Below, one piece after another: positions 34,279-43,096 of a stretch of DNA of 64,000 bases. Positions within the stretch are counted from its first letter, which is position 1, and the number at the start of each line of letters is the position of its first letter. The notes beneath the pieces are model-generated. The model searched no databases. It was not told the origin of the DNA and was given only the letters and a program-made list of their open reading frames with translations. The stretch comes from Herbidospora daliensis (GTDB lineage Bacteria; Actinomycetota; Actinomycetes; Streptosporangiales; Streptosporangiaceae), in contig NZ_BBXF01000008.1 of assembly GCF_001570585.1 (NCBI RefSeq), positions 216,802 to 280,801 on the forward strand, read 5' to 3'. The position numbers and the translations under genes were made by a program.

Positions 34279-34303
34279 GTGCCCATTGTGGCGCGTGGGG
34301 ATC

Positions 34304-34336
34304 GTTCACCGGTCCGGCGAGTGACGTTCACCACAG
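34304..34336 (+). promoter_or_regulatory. Predicted PHO box (PhoP site) upstream of phoX
   Basis: GTTCACC occurs at 34304-34310 and 34326-34332, exactly 22 bp apart, that is two 11-bp repeat units with a degenerate unit between. Streptomyces PhoP sites are built from 11-bp direct repeats containing GTTCACC. The second unit could double as a -35 box, with GACAAT at 34348-34353 as -10 (16-bp spacer). Confidence 0.65.
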
Positions 34337-34413
34337 CTTCGGCCGCCGACAATACGGTCCGGGCGGGGACCCGCGCCGTCTGGGCCGTTCCCCCCGATCC
34401 CTTTGGAGGAGCT

Positions 34414-36513
34414 GTGACGAACCCGTCACCGCGTCGATCGCTGCCGCTGCTGACGCCGGCCCACCCGGGCGGCCGCAGCGCCATGACGTGCAAGTACCGC
34501 TGTGGCGACGCCTGTTTCCACGAGGTCCCCAACACGAGTGAGAACACCTACTTCGGCGACGTCGTCGCCGAGATGTCCCGCCGCGGCGCGCTGCGCGCCG
34601 GTGCGCTGGGCGCGCTGGTGCTGTCGGCGGGGGCCGTCGGCGCGGCCGCCGCGACGCCCGCCGCCGCCGACGACAAGTTCACCCTCGACTGGTGGAACAA
34701 GGGCGGCAACTGGAACAGCGGGGGCTCCCACCCCTACAAGGGCGGCCTGACCTTCACGCCGGTCGCTCCGAACACCAACGACCAGGTCACGGTGCCCAAC
34801 GGCTACCAGGCGGCCGTGGTGGTGCGCTGGGGCGACCCGGTGGTCCCGGGCGCGCCGGCCTTCGACTTCGAGGCCCAGACGCCCGAGGCGCAGGCCAAGC
34901 AGTTCGGCTACAACTGCGACTTCGTGACGATGTTCCCGATGGGCCGCGACCGCGCGCTCCTGTGGGTGAACCACGAGTACACCAACGAAGAGCTGATGTT
35001 CCGCGGCTACACCAACGGCGACAACGCCACCGCCGATCAGATCGCCATCGCGATGAACGCCCACGGCGGTTCGGTCGTCGAGATCAGGCGCAGCGGCGGC
35101 ACCGGCCGCTGGGAGCTCGTCACCGCCGGCCCGCGCCGCTACAACCGGCGCATCACGGCCCACACCGAGATGAGGTTCAGCGGCCCGGCCGCCGGTTCCG
35201 CGTTCCTGAAGACCGCCGCCGACCCCAGCGGCCGCGTCGTCAAGGGCATGCTGAACAACTGCGCCGGCGGCACCACTCCGTGGGGCACCGTGCTGACCGC
35301 CGAGGAGAACTTCAACCAGTACTTCGTGAACGCCGCCAAGGCGCCCGCGGAGGCCCAGGCCGCCCTGACCCGGTACGCCTTCCCCGCCGCTCTCGGCGGC
35401 CGCCGCTGGGACCGCGTCGACGAGCGCTTCGACCTCGGCAAGCACCCCAACGAGGCCAACCGCTTCGGCTGGATCGTCGAGATCGACCCGACCGACCCGA
35501 CCGGCACCCCGATCAAGCGCACCGCCCTCGGCCGCATGGCCCACGAGGCGGCCACCACGACGGTCAGCCGCGACGGGCGCCTGGTCGCGTACATGGGCGA
35601 CGACTCGCGGTTCGAGTACATCTACAAATTCGTCTCGCGCGACCGGTACATCCCGGGCAACGACCGGCACAACCGCACGCTGCTCGACAACGGCACCCTC
35701 TACGTCGCCAAGTTCACCGGCGACAGCCCGGCCGCCGAGATCGACGGCACCGGCAAGCTGCCCAAGGACCGGGCGTTCGACGGCGTCGGCACGTGGATCC
35801 CGCTGGTCAGCGGCACCAAGTCCTACGTCGCCGGGATGACCTACGAGCAGGTCCTGGTCTTCACCCGCCTGGCGGCCGACAAGGTCGGCGCGACCAAGAT
35901 GGACCGTCCCGAGGACATGGAGCGCAACCCGGTCACCGGCACCGTCTTCGTCGCCCTGACCAACAACACCGCGCGCACGCTGCCCAGCCAGGTCGTCGAC
36001 GAGGCCAACCCGCGCTTCAACAACAAGCACGGCCACATCCTGGAGATCGCCGAGAACCGCGACGACGCCGCCGCGACCTCCTTCGCGTGGAACCTCCCGC
36101 TGGTCTGCGGCGACCCCGCCGACCCGGGCACCTACTTCGGCGGCTTCGACAAGACCAAGGTCTCGCCGATCTCCTGCCCCGACAACGTGGCGTTCGACGG
36201 CGACGGCAACCTGTGGATCTCCACCGACGGCAACGCCCTCGGGACCCACGACGGCCTGTTCGCGGTGCCGGTCCGCGGCAAGGACAAGGGCCACGTGCGG
36301 CAGTTCCTGACCATGCCCAAGGGCGCCGAGTGCTGCGGCCCGATGGTGTCGGAGGACCAGAAGTCGGTCTTCGTCGCCGTGCAGCACCCCGGTGAGGGCA
36401 CCGGCGCCTCGCCGGCCGCCCCGATCTCCCACTTCCCCGACGGCGGGACCTCGCAGCCCCGTCCGTCGGTCGTGGTGGCCTGGCACAAGCAGGGCAGGAA
36501 GATCGGCAGCTAG
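34414..36513 (+). CDS. phoX: Alkaline phosphatase PhoX (DUF839), Tat-exported
   Basis: 699 residues from GTG 34414 with perfect GGAGGA (34405-34410). A 50-residue leader with conserved CKYRCGDACFHEVPNTSENT precedes the twin-arginine signal MSRRGALRAGALGALVLSAG, as in other actinobacterial PhoX proteins. Family motifs: LLWVNHEYTNEELMF, NNCAGGTTPWGTVLTAEEN, GWIVEIDPTDPTGTP, RMAHEAATTTV, FVSRDRY and PDNVAFDGDGNLWISTDGN. PhoX uses calcium and iron to release phosphate from many esters and is exported folded. An upstream PHO box predicts induction by phosphate limitation. Overlaps the convergent MFS gene by 4 nt. Confidence 0.93.
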   Translation: MTNPSPRRSLPLLTPAHPGGRSAMTCKYRCGDACFHEVPNTSENTYFGDVVAEMSRRGALRAGALGALVLSAGAVGAAAATPAAADDKFTLDWWNKGGNWNSGGSHPYKGGLTFTPVAPNTNDQVTVPNGYQAAVVVRWGDPVVPGAPAFDFEAQTPEAQAKQFGYNCDFVTMFPMGRDRALLWVNHEYTNEELMFRGYTNGDNATADQIAIAMNAHGGSVVEIRRSGGTGRWELVTAGPRRYNRRITAHTEMRFSGPAAGSAFLKTAADPSGRVVKGMLNNCAGGTTPWGTVLTAEENFNQYFVNAAKAPAEAQAALTRYAFPAALGGRRWDRVDERFDLGKHPNEANRFGWIVEIDPTDPTGTPIKRTALGRMAHEAATTTVSRDGRLVAYMGDDSRFEYIYKFVSRDRYIPGNDRHNRTLLDNGTLYVAKFTGDSPAAEIDGTGKLPKDRAFDGVGTWIPLVSGTKSYVAGMTYEQVLVFTRLAADKVGATKMDRPEDMERNPVTGTVFVALTNNTARTLPSQVVDEANPRFNNKHGHILEIAENRDDAAATSFAWNLPLVCGDPADPGTYFGGFDKTKVSPISCPDNVAFDGDGNLWISTDGNALGTHDGLFAVPVRGKDKGHVRQFLTMPKGAECCGPMVSEDQKSVFVAVQHPGEGTGASPAAPISHFPDGGTSQPRPSVVVAWHKQGRKIGS

Positions 36514-37913
36514 ACCAGCGCGGGGTCCCGCTCGTCCTCGGCGGCCGTCTCGACGGCCGGCTCCCTGCGGAGCGAGTAGAGGGCGACCGGGACCCCGACC
36601 AGCACGATGGCCGCGGCGATGAGCAGCGTGAACTGGTAGGCGTCCAGGAACGCGGCCATCGTCGGGGCGGTCTGGCGGGCGTTCAGGATCGCGCCCAGGA
36701 TGGTGATCCCGAGCAGCCCGAAGACCTCGCGGGAGACGTTGAGGGTCCCGGAGGCGATCCCGGCCCGGTCGGCGGGGATCGCGCCGATGATGACGTCGGT
36801 CAGCGGCACCAGCATGCCGCCGCCCGCGCCGAAGATCAGGAACCAGGGCAGCAGGTCGAGGTAGCCCGAGCCGGCGCCGGTGCCCGACAGGCCCGCCATC
36901 GCGACGACCATCAGGGCCAGCCCGGCGGCCACCGACGGGCCGGTGCCGATGCGCCGGGCCAACTGGGGCGAGAAGACCGCCACGGCCGCCATGAGCAGCG
37001 CCATCGGCACGAAACCGGCCCCGGCCTCGGTCGGGCTGAAGCCGAGCGCGCTCTGCAGGTAGATCGCGGTGAAGAAGTAGATCCCGAACACGCCGAAGGC
37101 CCACAGGCCCATCGACAGCAGGCCGCCGCTGAACACCCGCGAGCGGAACAGCCGCAGGTCGATCATCGGCTGGCGGCTGCGCGACTCGATCACCAGGAAC
37201 GCCGCGAACGCGACGGCGGCCAGTGCGAACGAGCCCAGGATGAGCCCGGAGGTCCAGCCCTCGCCCTCGCCCTCGATGAGCGCGAAGGTCAGCGCGAACA
37301 GCGCGAGCGACGAGGTGAGCACGCCGGGCACGTCGATGCGCACCCCTCGCATGCGGGTGCTCGCGGGCAGGGCGACCGCGGCGATCACGGCCACGGCGAC
37401 GCCGATGGGCAGGTTGATCAGGAAGATCCAGCCCCAGCTGATGTTCTCGCTCAGCAGGCCGCCGGTCAGCGGCCCGACGGCCAGCGCCAGCGCGGAGACC
37501 GCGCCCCAGACGCCCACGGCCGTGGCGCGTTCGCGCGCGTCGACGAACGTGGCCCTGATCAGCGCCAGCGACGTGGGCGTCACCAGGGCGGCGCCGACGC
37601 CCTGCACGACCCGCGCGGCGATCAGCGCCTCCTGCGAGCCGGCCAGCCCGGCCGCCACCGAGGAGGCGGTGAACACGGCCAGGCCGATGAAGAACATGAC
37701 CCGCAGGCCGAAGACGTCGGCCAGCCGTCCACCGGCGAGCAGCAGCCCGGCGAAGGCCAGGATGTAGCCGCTCACGATCCATTCGAGCCCGGCGAGCGTC
37801 AGCCCCAGGTCCTGCTCGATCGTCGGCAGGGCGACGTTGACCACGTTGTTGTCGAGATAGGTCATGAAGGTCGCCAGCGACACGGCCGCGAGCACCCACC
37901 ATCTTGAACGCAT
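36510..37913 (-). CDS. MFS drug exporter, DHA2 (EmrB/QacA) family
   Basis: 467 residues, about 14 membrane helices. Motif C-like and DHA2 signatures: FMTYLDNNVVNVALPTIEQD in helix 1, LLAGGRLADVFGLRVMFFIG (motif A), ARVVQGVGAALVTPTSLALI, and GWIFLINLPIGV. It exports hydrophobic or cationic drugs by proton antiport; substrate unknown. ATG 37913. It is divergent from a TetR regulator with two palindromic operators in between, the classic layout for inducible efflux. Confidence 0.9.
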   Translation of the reverse strand: MRSRWWVLAAVSLATFMTYLDNNVVNVALPTIEQDLGLTLAGLEWIVSGYILAFAGLLLAGGRLADVFGLRVMFFIGLAVFTASSVAAGLAGSQEALIAARVVQGVGAALVTPTSLALIRATFVDARERATAVGVWGAVSALALAVGPLTGGLLSENISWGWIFLINLPIGVAVAVIAAVALPASTRMRGVRIDVPGVLTSSLALFALTFALIEGEGEGWTSGLILGSFALAAVAFAAFLVIESRSRQPMIDLRLFRSRVFSGGLLSMGLWAFGVFGIYFFTAIYLQSALGFSPTEAGAGFVPMALLMAAVAVFSPQLARRIGTGPSVAAGLALMVVAMAGLSGTGAGSGYLDLLPWFLIFGAGGGMLVPLTDVIIGAIPADRAGIASGTLNVSREVFGLLGITILGAILNARQTAPTMAAFLDAYQFTLLIAAAIVLVGVPVALYSLRREPAVETAAEDERDPALV

Positions 37914-37939
37914 TTCCCAGGCCCCCTATACGGAGTACT

Positions 37940-37986
37940 TGTACGACGTACATGTACAGTGCATAGCTCAGCTTGTACGTCGTATA
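37940..37986. promoter_or_regulatory. Two 13-bp TetR-type operators
   Basis: TGTACG-A-CGTACA (37940-37952) is a perfect 6+1+6 palindrome; TGTACG-T-CGTATA (37974-37986) is the same with one mismatch. Start to start 34 bp. They cover the space between the divergent efflux and TetR start codons and so could repress both. Confidence 0.75.
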
Positions 37987-37994
37987 GTTGTCAA

Positions 37995-38678
37995 GTGGCA
38001 CCTGAGAAGCTGAGCCGGGAATCAGTCGTCGAACGGGCCGTCGACCTGATCGACGCCGAGGGGCTCGAGACCGTCACCGTGCGGCGGCTGGCCCAGGAGC
38101 TCGGCGTCACGCCGATGGCCCTCTACTGGCACTTCAAGAACAAGGACGAACTGCTCGCGGGCGTGACCGACCATCTGCTGGCGCAGATCCTCGCCGACGT
38201 CACCGACGAGCCCGAGTGGCACGTGCAGGTCAGGGGGGTCGTCGAGCGCCTGGTCGCGCTGCTCGACCGCCACCCGGCGCTGACGACCCTGCTCCACACC
38301 ATCGACAAGCACCGCGTTGACAGCTTCAACGTCGCCACCAACATGGCCCTCGACCTGCTGCGCCGGGGCGGGTTCAGCGTGCAGGAGGGCTTCCTGGTCT
38401 CGTCCTACCTGCTGGCGGGCGTGATCGGCCTGGTCGGCGGCGCGCCGGTGTGCCCGACGCCGCTCAGCCCCGCCGAGGCGCGCGAATGGCGGCGGCGCAA
38501 GCGGCTGGAACTGGAGAACCTGTCGGCCGAGCGCTTCCCGCTGCTCATGGAGTTCGCCAAGACGTGGGAGGACGAGACCGACGTGGCCGCCTACTACGCC
38601 TACGGCGTCGACCTGCTCATGGCCGGGGTCGAGACGATGGCCGCGCGAGCGCGGCGCACAGGGCCCCCGCGAGACTGA
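37995..38678 (+). CDS. TetR-family regulator (TetR_C drug-responsive type)
   Basis: 227 residues from GTG 37995; the second operator ends 8 bp before it, so the mRNA may be leaderless or nearly so. The HTH reads LETVTVRRLAQELGVTPMAL then YWHFKNKDELLAG, very close to TetR itself. The ligand-binding half (ALLDRHPALTTLLHTIDKHR; GFLVSSYLLAGVIGLVGGAP) matches the TetR_C class that senses drugs. It probably represses the divergent MFS gene. Its 3' end overlaps the next convergent MFS gene by 62 nt. Confidence 0.9.
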   Translation: MAPEKLSRESVVERAVDLIDAEGLETVTVRRLAQELGVTPMALYWHFKNKDELLAGVTDHLLAQILADVTDEPEWHVQVRGVVERLVALLDRHPALTTLLHTIDKHRVDSFNVATNMALDLLRRGGFSVQEGFLVSSYLLAGVIGLVGGAPVCPTPLSPAEAREWRRRKRLELENLSAERFPLLMEFAKTWEDETDVAAYYAYGVDLLMAGVETMAARARRTGPPRD

Positions 38679-40002
38679 CGCAGAACAACGTCGCGTACGT
38701 CAGCCGGAAGCCCCCCATCAGCTGCTCCACCGCCGACGGCGACAGCCGCGCGAGCGTCGCCTGGTAGACCTGCGCCCGGATCTCCGGCGTGACCGCCCCG
38801 GTGAGCAGGGTCAGCGTGGTCGCCACGCTGAGCGAGGTGCCGACGTTCTGGATCGTCAGCCGGAAGCCGTTTACCACCCCGAGGCTGCCCGCCGGGAGCA
38901 CGTTCATGATCTGGGTGGTGTTGCCCGTCAGGAAGGTCCCGTTCCCGCACCCGGCCAGGAACAGCCCGGCCGCGATCACCGGATAGGACGCCTCGGTCGA
39001 CAGCGCCAGCACCGCCAGCCCGCCCGCCGCGAGCACCGCCCCGCCCACCGACACCGCGTAGGCCCCCAGCCGCCGCGCCAGCACCCCGGCGAGCGGCGAG
39101 GCGAGCGCCATCCCGGCCGGCACCGGCAGGATCGCCAGCCCGGCCTGGAGCGCGTCGACGCCGCGTGCGGCCTGGAAGTAGAGCCCCGCCAGCAGGATCA
39201 GCGACGAGCGGGCCAGCGCCGCGCAGAACGCGGCCAGGTTGGAGAACACCAGCAGCGGCGCCCCGAACAGGGCGCCGTTCAGGATCGGGTCGGGCGCCCG
39301 GCGCTCCACCGCGAACAGGACCGGCGCCAGCGCCGCCGCCACCGCGAGGGCGCCCAGGGAGCCCTCGGTCACCGCGTAGAGCGCGGCCGACAGCAGCGCG
39401 AAGATCACCAGGTTCCCGGCGGCGTCGATCGGCGCCCGCCGTCCCCGGGTGCCCGGCCGCAGGATGAGCAGCCCGGCGAGCAGCGCCAGCAGCCCGGCCG
39501 GCACGTTCACCCAGAAGATCCACCGCCAGCCGAGCGTGTCGGCGATCAGCCCGCCCACCGTCGGCCCGGCCAGCTGCGCGATCGACAGGGTGCCGATGTA
39601 GACGCCCATGCCCTGGCCGAGCCGGTCGGGCGGGAAGGCGTCGGTGATGATGACCGTGCCGTTGGCCAGGATCATCGCGGCCCCGATCGCCTGCAGCGCC
39701 CGCATCGCGATCAGCACGCCGACGTCGGGGGCCAGCCCCGCCAGCGCCGAGGCGGTGGTGAAGATGGCGAACCCGGCCAGGTAGACCCCGCGCCGCCCGA
39801 GCAGGTCGGCCACCCGCCCGAAGAACACCAGCGTCGCCGTGTTCACCAGCATGAACGACAGCAGGATCCAGTTCGACGCGGACGGCGAGGCGTGGAAGTG
39901 CCGGACGACGACGGGCAGCGCGACGTTCAGCGTGCTGCCCGACATGCCGATGAGGATCAGCCCCAGGCTGGTGACCAGGCAGACCCGCCAGGCGTACCTC
40001 AC
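38617..40002 (-). CDS. MFS exporter, DHA2 family, third gene of the cyclase operon
   Basis: 461 residues from GTG 40002, which overlaps the TGA of the Crp gene (GTGA). Helix 1 reads LILIGMSGSTLNVALPVVVR; motif A is FFGRVADLLGRRGVYLAG; then MRALQAIGAAMILANGTVII and WIFWVNVPAGLLAL. About 14 helices. It is a proton-driven exporter of unknown substrate. Being translationally coupled to a cyclase and a Crp/Fnr regulator is unusual. The last 20 codons run over the 3' end of the convergent tetR gene. Confidence 0.85.
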   Translation of the reverse strand: MRYAWRVCLVTSLGLILIGMSGSTLNVALPVVVRHFHASPSASNWILLSFMLVNTATLVFFGRVADLLGRRGVYLAGFAIFTTASALAGLAPDVGVLIAMRALQAIGAAMILANGTVIITDAFPPDRLGQGMGVYIGTLSIAQLAGPTVGGLIADTLGWRWIFWVNVPAGLLALLAGLLILRPGTRGRRAPIDAAGNLVIFALLSAALYAVTEGSLGALAVAAALAPVLFAVERRAPDPILNGALFGAPLLVFSNLAAFCAALARSSLILLAGLYFQAARGVDALQAGLAILPVPAGMALASPLAGVLARRLGAYAVSVGGAVLAAGGLAVLALSTEASYPVIAAGLFLAGCGNGTFLTGNTTQIMNVLPAGSLGVVNGFRLTIQNVGTSLSVATTLTLLTGAVTPEIRAQVYQATLARLSPSAVEQLMGGFRLTYATLFCVSLAGALCAALARPSSRPRP

Positions 40003-40688
40003 CGGGCTCTCTTGCGCAGCCCGTCCAGGTCGTAGATGATCACGCGGCGGCGGCCGGTCTCGATCAGGCCCCGGTCGCGCAGGCTCCTGAGAGCCTTGCT
40101 GACGGCCTCGCGCGACGCGCCGGTCCAGCCGGCCAGTTCGTCCTGCGAGAGCGGCAGCATCACCCTCACGCCGCCCGGGGTCTGCTCGCCGTAGCGTTCG
40201 GCCAGCTCGACCAGGCGGGTGGCGACCCGGCCGGTGGTGTCGAACGCGCCGTATTCGACCCGCTTGCGGTCGGCGTCGCGCAGCCGGCCGGTGATGAGCT
40301 GGAGCAGCAGGACGGCGATGCGGCCGTGCTCGCGCAGGAACGCCGCGAAGTCGCGCACCACGATGGCCTCGATGGGCTCCAGCGCGGTGACGGTGCCCGA
40401 GCGTGGACCCCCGTCGACGGCCGACATGTCGCCCAGCAGGGCGCCGGGCCCGCGTACCGCGAGGACGACCTCGGTGCCGCCCGCCGTGTGGGACGACACC
40501 TTCACCCGCCCCGAGGTCAGCACGATCACCCAGTCGTTGGTGTCGCCCTCGGTCATGACGGTCTCGCCGCGCTCCCATTGCCGGGGACGCCCGGCGGCCC
40601 GGAGGTCGGCGATCTCCTCGGCGGTGAGGAGGGCCAGGAACTCTCCTGGCTCCGGTGATTTCATGTCGTCCAGTTTTGGGTCAATCAT
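39999..40688 (-). CDS. Crp/Fnr-family regulator with cNMP-binding domain
   Basis: 229 residues. The N-terminal cyclic-nucleotide-binding barrel (about 17-135) has GETVMTEGDTNDWVIVLTSG and a phosphate-binding cassette GALLGDMSAVDGGPRSGTV: the Arg-Ser pair is kept, while the Glu that holds the ribose in E. coli CRP is Asp (GDM). A long dimerisation helix follows, then a winged HTH with LSQDELAGWTGASREAVSKA as recognition region. No FNR-type cysteines. Its ATG lies within the last 8 nt of the cyclase gene, so the sensor would be made together with the enzyme that could make its ligand. Confidence 0.88.
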   Translation of the reverse strand: MIDPKLDDMKSPEPGEFLALLTAEEIADLRAAGRPRQWERGETVMTEGDTNDWVIVLTSGRVKVSSHTAGGTEVVLAVRGPGALLGDMSAVDGGPRSGTVTALEPIEAIVVRDFAAFLREHGRIAVLLLQLITGRLRDADRKRVEYGAFDTTGRVATRLVELAERYGEQTPGGVRVMLPLSQDELAGWTGASREAVSKALRSLRDRGLIETGRRRVIIYDLDGLRKRAR

Positions 40689-42798
40689 GGTCGTTCGTAA
40701 AATCGATCTCCACGCTCCGCAGGACGTAGGCGTGCACCGTGTTGTCCTTGCCCTTGAGCGACAGGTCGCCCAGCGAGACCACGTCGGCCCGGCCGAGCAG
40801 GTCGTAGGTCGACTGGCCGATCACCACCGACCCGGGCTCGGCCAGCGCCTGGAGCCGGGCGGCGACGTTGACCGCGTCGCCCATCGCGTTGAAGCCGCGG
40901 AACTCGGGGCTGCCGATGTTGCCGACCAGCGCCTGCCCGGTGTTGACGCCGACCCGGAACTTGGGCCACTCGACCTCCGACAGCAGTCCGGCCTGCTGCT
41001 CGCGCAGCACCTCGGCCGACACCCGGGCCGCCGCCCGCTGCATCTCCAGGCCCGCCTGCGCGGCCCGCCGCGCGTGGTCGGCCTGCGGCGCGGGGGCGTT
41101 GAACAGGGCCAGCAGGGCGTCGCCGACGAACTGCACGATCGTGCCGCCGTTGCCGAGGATGCACGGCACCGCCGCCGTGTGGAACCGGTTCAGCATGTCG
41201 ACGATCTCGCCGGGCGCGACCTTCTCGGAGAACGTCGTGAACCCGCGCAGGTCGGCGAAGAGCGCGGTGACCTCGGTCAGCGAACCGCCGAGCGCGGCCT
41301 TGTTGGGGTCGGCGAGCAGGCTCTTGGCGACGTCGGGGGACATGTAGGCGCGGAAGAGGGTCTCCAGCTCGGCGTACAGCCGGGCGTTCTCCAGGCTGAT
41401 GGAGAGCTGGGTGGCCAGGGTGGCGGCCAGGGCGGCGTCCTGGGAGGTCTGGCCGACCGGCACGGCCAGCGCGCCCGCCAGGTGGCCCTTCACGGTCAGC
41501 GGGTGGACCACCGAGCCGGACATCTCGATCGGCGACCCGCCGGTCAGGGTGGCCATCTCCTGGGTGGTCAGGGTCGGCGCGCCCCGAGGGCCGAGCGGGG
41601 TCAGCGCGCCGTCGTTCATGACGCTCACCCGCACGTCCCCGTACGCCTCCCGCACCCGGCGGAGCGACTCCGTCAGCAGCTCCGACTCGGGCAGCCCCAC
41701 CCGGGCCCGGCCGCCGACCTCGACGAGCGCGCCCAGCCGCTCGGACAACTCCCGCTCGTTCGCCAGCGCCGCGCCGGCCCGGTCGAGCACCGCCGCCTGG
41801 CCCTCGGTCAGCTTGAACCGCCCGGCCAGCCGCGTCGCGACCGGCACCCCCGACTCGGTCCGGCGGCGCAGGTGGGAGACCAGCTCCTCCAGGGCCTCTT
41901 CGTACTGGGCCTGGATACGCCGCGCGGTCGCCGACAGGGTGACCGCGTCGAACAGGCCGCTGCTGGAGCCCTCGCGCCGGAACTGGATGTACGCCGAGTA
42001 GGCCACGAAGAAGAACGCCAGCGTCAGCAGCACGTGCCAGAGCCACCACGACAGCGCCCAGTTCCGGTGCTCGATCCCGGCGATCATCACTTCGGCCAGC
42101 AGCGCGTAGGCGGTGATCAGGGAGATCAGCACGGCGGCCGGCCGCTTGCGGTGCAGGCGGAACATCATGGCGGCGGCGGCGAGGTAGAGGAAGACCCCGA
42201 TCAGGCCCCAGAACCCGAGGCCGATGCCACCGGGCGGCAGCTTGTCGGTCAGCGGGGTCAGGCCCGGCACCAGCGACGCGACGCCCCACACGACCAGCAG
42301 CAGGCCCACCGCGAGACGCAGCGGGAGCTGGAGTTTCAGCACCGTCTCGCCCTGCCGGTCGTTCAGCGGCAGGCCCGAGAGGAAGGCGAACACCGAGGCG
42401 ATCATCAGACCGACCGGGTGGGCCAGGTCGAAGCCGACGGTCGCGCCCGGGAGGATGACGGCCGGGGTGGTCAGCGCGTGGAGGGTGAAGAACCCGGCGC
42501 TGCTCAGGAACACCAGCGAGACCAGGAGGAGCCGGGCGTCCCTCCGCCGCGCCGACGCCTGGCTGATCAGCACCCCGAGCACCAGGTTGATCCCCGCGAC
42601 GATCAGGACCAGCCAGAAGTGGCTCGGGTTGTGCTGCCAGACGTGGTCGAGGTCGACCGTGTGCGGGTCCTCGTCCACCGGGTGGGCCAGCAGCAGCCAC
42701 AGGCCCAGCATCGGCACGATCATGTGAATGAACCAGACGACCCCTCGCACCGGCTGCGTCGCCGGCGGCAGGAAGGGGTCTTGGTCGTTCGAGGCCAC
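40681..42798 (-). CDS. Membrane class III adenylate/guanylate cyclase with GAF-like domain
   Basis: 705 residues from GTG 42798 with GGAGGA upstream. About seven hydrophobic helices fill residues 15-270, then a coiled linker, a GAF-like domain (about 325-480) and a class III cyclase domain (about 505-690). Metal aspartates are in TALFADLRGFTTFSE and QFVGDALLALF; the transition-state Asn/Arg are in MGDAVNVAARLQ. The usual substrate-selecting Lys before the second metal Asp is Gln here (IVQFVGD), so ATP versus GTP preference is open. It produces a cyclic nucleotide in response to a membrane or GAF signal. First gene of the cyclase, Crp, MFS operon. Confidence 0.88.
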   Translation of the reverse strand: MASNDQDPFLPPATQPVRGVVWFIHMIVPMLGLWLLLAHPVDEDPHTVDLDHVWQHNPSHFWLVLIVAGINLVLGVLISQASARRRDARLLLVSLVFLSSAGFFTLHALTTPAVILPGATVGFDLAHPVGLMIASVFAFLSGLPLNDRQGETVLKLQLPLRLAVGLLLVVWGVASLVPGLTPLTDKLPPGGIGLGFWGLIGVFLYLAAAAMMFRLHRKRPAAVLISLITAYALLAEVMIAGIEHRNWALSWWLWHVLLTLAFFFVAYSAYIQFRREGSSSGLFDAVTLSATARRIQAQYEEALEELVSHLRRRTESGVPVATRLAGRFKLTEGQAAVLDRAGAALANERELSERLGALVEVGGRARVGLPESELLTESLRRVREAYGDVRVSVMNDGALTPLGPRGAPTLTTQEMATLTGGSPIEMSGSVVHPLTVKGHLAGALAVPVGQTSQDAALAATLATQLSISLENARLYAELETLFRAYMSPDVAKSLLADPNKAALGGSLTEVTALFADLRGFTTFSEKVAPGEIVDMLNRFHTAAVPCILGNGGTIVQFVGDALLALFNAPAPQADHARRAAQAGLEMQRAAARVSAEVLREQQAGLLSEVEWPKFRVGVNTGQALVGNIGSPEFRGFNAMGDAVNVAARLQALAEPGSVVIGQSTYDLLGRADVVSLGDLSLKGKDNTVHAYVLRSVEIDFTNDHD

Positions 42799-43042
42799 GG
42801 AGATCCTCCGGAGGTCAGCCTTGGGCTTGAAGTGCGGGTTCCTCCCGAACGGTGCTGATTATTCCGCTGCCTGGGAGCGCGGCCAACGCGAAGAGGCCAT
42901 ACCAGGGATTAATACGCGTTCACCGATGCGAAGACGTGATATTCCGCTGACATCCAACGGCACACGTTGCTCGTCTATCTCTCTGTCACCTGATGTCACA
43001 GGCGTTGAGGTCGTGGGGGCCTCGATGCTCGTACACATGACA
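42799..43042. other. Non-coding region upstream of the cyclase operon
   Basis: Contains a single GTTCACC word (around 42918), ATTCCGCTG words near 42860 and 42940, and TGTCAC/TGTCACAG around 42986-43001. The cyclase promoter must be here. No open frame with a ribosome-binding site is apparent on either strand. Confidence 0.4.
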
Positions 43043-43078
43043 GAGCCCCTCCGGATCGGCGCCGGAGGGGCTCTTTTT
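43043..43078. terminator. Perfect 12-bp terminator hairpin, T-run on the plus strand
   Basis: GAGCCCCTCCGG (43043-43054) and CCGGAGGGGCTC (43062-43073) form a perfect stem; TTTTT follows at 43074-43078 on the plus strand. It lies 19 bp past the purL stop (minus strand), so it may end purL transcription. The T-run on the other strand means it would stop rightward transcripts best. Confidence 0.8.
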
Positions 43079-43096
43079 CATGTACGACCAGGGGAT

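Noticed and set aside
33748..34413. N-terminal extension of phoX by 222 codons
   Set aside because: Overlaps the SCP-like gene in antisense and the PHO box; a perfect GGAGGA precedes the GTG at 34414.
34426..38001. Very long open frame (about 1,190 codons) on the minus strand
   Set aside because: It is antisense to phoX over its whole left part and reads as Arg/Gly/Val-rich low-complexity sequence, a GC-rich shadow; phoX and the MFS gene have clear domains.
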